Below are positions 13,581-16,619 of a DNA stretch of 16,619 bases, in pieces. The stretch is taken from contig JAISHJ010000102.1 in the NCBI GenBank assembly GCA_031262625.1, forward strand, positions 1 through 16,619, read 5' to 3'. The translations under genes were made by a program, and so were the position numbers. Below the pieces are notes generated by a model. It worked only from the letters and a program-made list of their open reading frames with translations, did not search any database and was not told where the DNA came from. Source of the stretch: Ruminococcus sp. Its GTDB lineage: Bacteria > Bacillota > Clostridia > Oscillospirales > Ruminococcaceae. How positions within the stretch are numbered: the first letter of the stretch is position 1; each line of letters starts with the position of its first letter.

Positions 13581-15506
13581 ATGGAAAAAAACATATGCAA
13601 CTGCGGAAATTGTGCCGAATGTTCGGCACGAAATATCGAACCTAAGCAAGAAAATAAGCATAAACACGAGCATGATCATACGCAAGAACACGACCACGAC
13701 CATGAACATGGCGGGGAAAGCTACAAAGGAATTATAATAAGGCTTGCTCTTTCGGCAGTAATTTTCGGAATTTCCTACCTTTTGCCCGACAGCTATTCCA
13801 TAATCGGATATATCGTTTCCTACGCAGTAATCGGATATGATATTCTTATCCGTGCAGCCTTGGGAATCGCGAAAGGCTTTGTCTTTGATGAAGCTTTCCT
13901 GATGAGTATTGCGACCGTCGGAGCTTTTGCAATTGGTGAATATCCCGAAGCCGTGATGGTAATGTTCCTCTATCAGTTGGGAGAACTCTTCCAAGAATTC
14001 GCTGTCGGAAAAGCAAGAAAATCAGTAAAATCCCTTGCGGCAATGCTTCCGGATGAAGTTAACGTCTTGAGGAGCGGCGAACTTGTGTACGTTCGCCCCG
14101 GAGAAGTCACCGTCGGCGAAGAAGTCGTTGCGAAACCCGGCGAAAAAATTGCCCTCGACGGCACGATTATATCAACAGGAGTTTTCTCTTTCGACACTTC
14201 TGCTTTAACCGGTGAAAGTGTACCTAAGGAATTAACAACCGGAGAAAGTGTACTGTCAGGCTATGTTAATTTAAATAGTACAGTAAGTATAAAAGTAACG
14301 AAGCCCGAAAGTGAATCTGCGGCGGCAGTCATAGCCCGTCTGACAGAGGAGCAGTCGGCTAAAAAAGCGAAATCAGAGTTGTTTATAACTAAATTCTCCA
14401 AAGTGTACACGCCGGTTGTTGTTATACTTGCTGTAATTTTAGCGTTTGCTCCCATGCTGTTTACATGGAGTATAGATTTTAGTTATGTTAACCGTGCGTT
14501 GTCGTTTTTAGTGGTAAGCTGCCCCTGCGCTCTCGTGCTTTCTGTCCCGCTTGCTTATTTTTCGGGAATCGGCGCTGCTTCAAAAAAAGGAGTGCTAATC
14601 AAGGGCGGCGCAGTTATAGATACTCTTGCAAACGTGTCTGACGCAGTGTTTGACAAAACCGGAACTCTGACTACCGGGGAGTTTTCGATAACAAAAATTA
14701 CTTGCGGTGAAGGGTACAGCGAAAATGAAGTCTTACGGCTTGCCGCCGCTGTTGAATCCGGCTCAAACCATCCTATAGCTAAAGCGATAGTTAAGGCGTA
14801 CAAAGCGTTTGACAGCAATATTCCTCAAATACAAGTCCGCGAAATTCCGGGCGTGGGTGTTTCGGGAATCCTCCCCGAGGGCGAGATAACTGTCAAAAAA
14901 TCGGCGGTTGGAATAGATATACTATTAAATGGGACTAATATTGGAAATATAATAACCGAAGATACGGCGAAAAGTACTTCAAATCAAACTGTAGCGGAAC
15001 TTTCCGCAATGAAAATAACTTCGCATATGCTATCCGGCGATAACAAAAATAACGCAGAAAAAACTGCTTCAAACCTTGGCATTAAGGACGTTCGCGCCGA
15101 TTTGCTTCCGGCGGAAAAAGCTGATAACTTCTCCGAAATTAAGGGTAAAGCACGCGCAAATGTTGTTTTCGTCGGTGACGGTATAAATGATGCGCCGGTG
15201 CTTGCGCTGTCAGACTGCGGTTTCGCAATGGGAGCGCTCGGGCAGGCGGCTGCCGTTGAGGTTGCGGATGCAGTTATCGCGGACGATGACCCGGAAAAAG
15301 TTACGACAGCGATAAAAATTTCACAGCGAACCCACGCAATTGCAATCCAAAATATCATTTTCGCTCTTACCGTAAAATTCTTGGTACTAAGCCTTTCGGC
15401 GCTCGGCGTGACTGGGATTGAAGCCGCAGTTTTCGCAGATGTGGGCGTATCCGTCATAGCAGTTCTCAACTCAATGAGAGCCGGTAATATAAGGAAAGAG
15501 GTATAA
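13581..15506 (+). CDS. cadA: P1B-type heavy-metal-exporting ATPase (Zn/Cd/Pb type)
   Basis: A 641-residue metal efflux pump. Motifs in order: TGES (210-213, actuator), SCPCAL with the membrane CPC at 314-316, DKTGT with phosphorylated D358, SNHP (HP at 397-398) in the nucleotide domain, GDGINDAP (532-539) and D620 in the last helices (FADVGVS). CPC plus that Asp is the pattern of the ZntA/CadA (Zn2+/Cd2+/Pb2+) group. No HMA domain is present. Instead residues 6-14 give CNCGNCAEC and 27-43 hold eight His alternating with acidic residues, probably a flexible metal-binding tail. The ATG has GGAG seven bases upstream, inside the end of arsR, and the gap is only four bases. Its promoter-proximal repressor implies metal induction. 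The exact metal is not settled by the sequence. Confidence 0.94.
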   Translation: MEKNICNCGNCAECSARNIEPKQENKHKHEHDHTQEHDHDHEHGGESYKGIIIRLALSAVIFGISYLLPDSYSIIGYIVSYAVIGYDILIRAALGIAKGFVFDEAFLMSIATVGAFAIGEYPEAVMVMFLYQLGELFQEFAVGKARKSVKSLAAMLPDEVNVLRSGELVYVRPGEVTVGEEVVAKPGEKIALDGTIISTGVFSFDTSALTGESVPKELTTGESVLSGYVNLNSTVSIKVTKPESESAAAVIARLTEEQSAKKAKSELFITKFSKVYTPVVVILAVILAFAPMLFTWSIDFSYVNRALSFLVVSCPCALVLSVPLAYFSGIGAASKKGVLIKGGAVIDTLANVSDAVFDKTGTLTTGEFSITKITCGEGYSENEVLRLAAAVESGSNHPIAKAIVKAYKAFDSNIPQIQVREIPGVGVSGILPEGEITVKKSAVGIDILLNGTNIGNIITEDTAKSTSNQTVAELSAMKITSHMLSGDNKNNAEKTASNLGIKDVRADLLPAEKADNFSEIKGKARANVVFVGDGINDAPVLALSDCGFAMGALGQAAAVEVADAVIADDDPEKVTTAIKISQRTHAIAIQNIIFALTVKFLVLSLSALGVTGIEAAVFADVGVSVIAVLNSMRAGNIRKEV

Positions 15507-15508
15507 TA

Positions 15509-16114
15509 ATGAAGAAAACTTTTTGGGATTTCTGTGCTCCCATTTACGATTTTTTTGAAAGCATTAACGGAGATACTTACCGCAAAATGGTAAAAACGGT
15601 TGCCGACCTTACCCCTGCCGGCTCGACCGTTCTCGAAGCAGCTTGCGGTACGGCGGAGATTGGGATTGCCGTTTCAAAAAAAGCGAAGAGTGTAGTCTGC
15701 ATCGACATTTCAGAAGATATGCTAAAGATTGCCGGAAGAAAAATCCGCAAACAGCGTATTAATAATATTACGCTTTCAAAGCGGAGTATTTACGAAACAA
15801 AAGAACCTGACGGAGCGTTTGATACAGTGATTGCGGCGCAGGTGCTGCATCTGCTTGACGATCCGCAAAAAGCGGCGGATGAGCTGTACAGAATAACCGA
15901 GAAAAGGCTGATTCTGCCGCTCGCTCTGACCAAAAACCTAACTGACAAGAGCAAATTCTTAATTACACTATATAAAATCGTAGGATTTTCTCCGAAATTG
16001 GAATTTGACTATGAAGATTATAAGAATTTTATCGTAAGTTTAGGTTTTGAAAAGGTAAAATTTATAAAAATAGATGGTGCGTTTTCAATATCTATTGCTG
16101 TAATAGACAAATGA
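15509..16114 (+). CDS. Class I SAM-dependent methyltransferase
   Basis: A 201-residue Rossmann-fold methyltransferase of the UbiE/Methyltransf_11 type. Motif I is VLEAACGTAEIGI (41-53), the acidic residue binding the SAM ribose is D66 in VVCIDIS, and post-motif GAFDTVIAAQVLHLLDDP follows. The C-terminal part (EFDYEDYKNFIVSLGFEKVKFIKI) is usual for small-molecule methyltransferases. Substrate unknown. AGAGG precedes the ATG by eight bases, which is two bases after the ATPase stop, so it is the third gene of the metal operon. A role in metal or metalloid methylation is conceivable, but no Cys pattern of ArsM is visible. No clear terminator follows. Confidence 0.87.
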   Translation: MKKTFWDFCAPIYDFFESINGDTYRKMVKTVADLTPAGSTVLEAACGTAEIGIAVSKKAKSVVCIDISEDMLKIAGRKIRKQRINNITLSKRSIYETKEPDGAFDTVIAAQVLHLLDDPQKAADELYRITEKRLILPLALTKNLTDKSKFLITLYKIVGFSPKLEFDYEDYKNFIVSLGFEKVKFIKIDGAFSISIAVIDK

Positions 16115-16167
16115 ATCTACAGTTTTACTTAAAATATACGTCAATTCGACAAATTTTTAAAAAACGC

Positions 16168-16196
16168 TTGACAAAAAAACCGCTTTGTGATAAGAT
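16168..16196 (+). promoter_or_regulatory. Upstream promoter (P1) of a probable rRNA operon
   Basis: TTGACA (16168-16173), a 17-base spacer and TAAGAT (16191-16196). The stretch just upstream (16145-16165) is A/T-tract rich, like an UP element. Confidence 0.75.
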
Positions 16197-16266
16197 ATTA
16201 AAGCTGTCTCACGTACCGCAAGGAAAAATGTTCATAATTAATTTACAATTAAATTTGAAAAAAGCC

Positions 16267-16295
16267 TTGACAACGGTTTCGCGAAATGGTATAAT
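16267..16295 (+). promoter_or_regulatory. Downstream promoter (P2) of a probable rRNA operon
   Basis: Perfect TTGACA (16267-16272), a 17-base spacer and perfect TATAAT (16290-16295) with TGG just before it (extended -10). AT-rich DNA at 16236-16262 may be an UP element. Tandem promoters about 100 bases apart are usual for Firmicute rRNA operons. Confidence 0.9.
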
Positions 16296-16302
16296 AGCAA
16301 AG

Positions 16303-16619
16303 CACCCTGTCTGAACGGGGGCGCACTTCACAAAGCGGAGTTTTCCGCAATGCGAATGTCAAAGAATCTTGAAAATTGAACAATAAACGAAACCAAAGAA
16401 CAAACCCTTGAAATTCGTTTGGGGATTGACGTTTAGTGAAGTATATGCTTAGTTATACTAAGAGTATGACGAATTGCGTATATGAACGAGACCGAAACCT
16501 AAAATGTAATTAAACCTGAAGTCTAACAGGAAAATAAAATGACACGCTTGGTAGAGTGCATTTTCACGAATGCATGAATATCTAAAGCACAGGCGAAAGC
16601 TTTATGTATTGATATAATT
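16303..16619 (+). ncRNA. Untranslated structured leader, probably of a 16S rRNA operon (partial)
   Basis: About 315 bases after P2 without a credible ORF. AATCTTGAAAATTGAACAATAA (from 16365) resembles the boxA-adjacent CTTTGAAAA(C/T)TGAACA element of Firmicute rRNA leaders and spacers, and a second partial copy (CAAAGAA…CTTGAAATT) follows. Pairings visible: GCGGA/TCCGC near 16336-16349, an outer AATTCGT/ACGAATT stem near 16412-16476 around CTTAG/CTAAG, and TGCATT/AATGCA at 16557-16574. The 16S 5' end (AGAGTTTGATC) is not reached. A tRNA or other stable RNA downstream is an alternative. Confidence 0.6.

Noticed and set aside
16111..16314. 67-codon + frame after the methyltransferase gene
   Set aside because: It overlaps both strong promoters, has no SD and resembles no protein. 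Its length is expected by chance in AT-rich DNA.

Overview
This window looks like a chromosomal piece from a low- to mid-G+C Firmicute, most likely an anaerobic member of the Clostridia. Four things suggest this: strong AGGAGG-type ribosome binding sites, frequent TTG and GTG starts, the DapL route to diaminopimelate, and a Gram-positive-style type IV pilus (T4P) locus without PilQ or PilP. Both ends are repeat-prone. The left end begins inside the Gly-Xaa-Yaa tail of a collagen-like gene. The right end runs into what looks like an rRNA operon leader. The window may therefore be an entire assembly contig bounded by repeats.

Layout. (1) 1-107: the 3' end of a collagen-like gene on + and its terminator. 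(2) 101-2276, minus strand: dapL (LL-diaminopimelate aminotransferase), followed one base later by a XerC/D-like tyrosine recombinase. (3) 2352-5340, minus: the T4P motor ATPases pilT (retraction) and pilB (extension). (4) 5447-6487, plus: pilD (prepilin peptidase) with its own promoter and a strong terminator. (5) 6644-11975, minus: the T4P core operon pilC - pilMN (fusion) - pilO - prepilin - prepilin, from a good promoter at 12060-12088. (6) 12160-12999, minus: an amidohydrolase-2 family enzyme with its own sigma-A-type promoter. (7) 13253-16114, plus: an ArsR/SmtB repressor, a P1B-type heavy-metal ATPase with a Cys/His-rich N-terminus, and a class I methyltransferase, apparently a metal-efflux operon. 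(8) 16168-16619, plus: two tandem near-consensus promoters and an untranslated structured leader, probably of a 16S-23S-5S operon lying just outside.

How the genes fit together. PilD processes and N-methylates the prepilins. PilB and PilT power assembly and retraction through the membrane platform PilC. PilMN and PilO form the inner alignment complex. Two prepilin-like proteins are encoded, but no obvious short major pilin (PilA) is, so the main subunit is probably elsewhere.

The least expected signals are three different arrays of short direct repeats. Each abuts or overlaps the stop codon of a T4P gene (pilB at 3646, the last prepilin at 6644, pilC at 10779), where a terminator would be expected. 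The PilM-PilN fusion is also notable because the usual actin-like nucleotide-binding motifs look degenerate in its PilM half.
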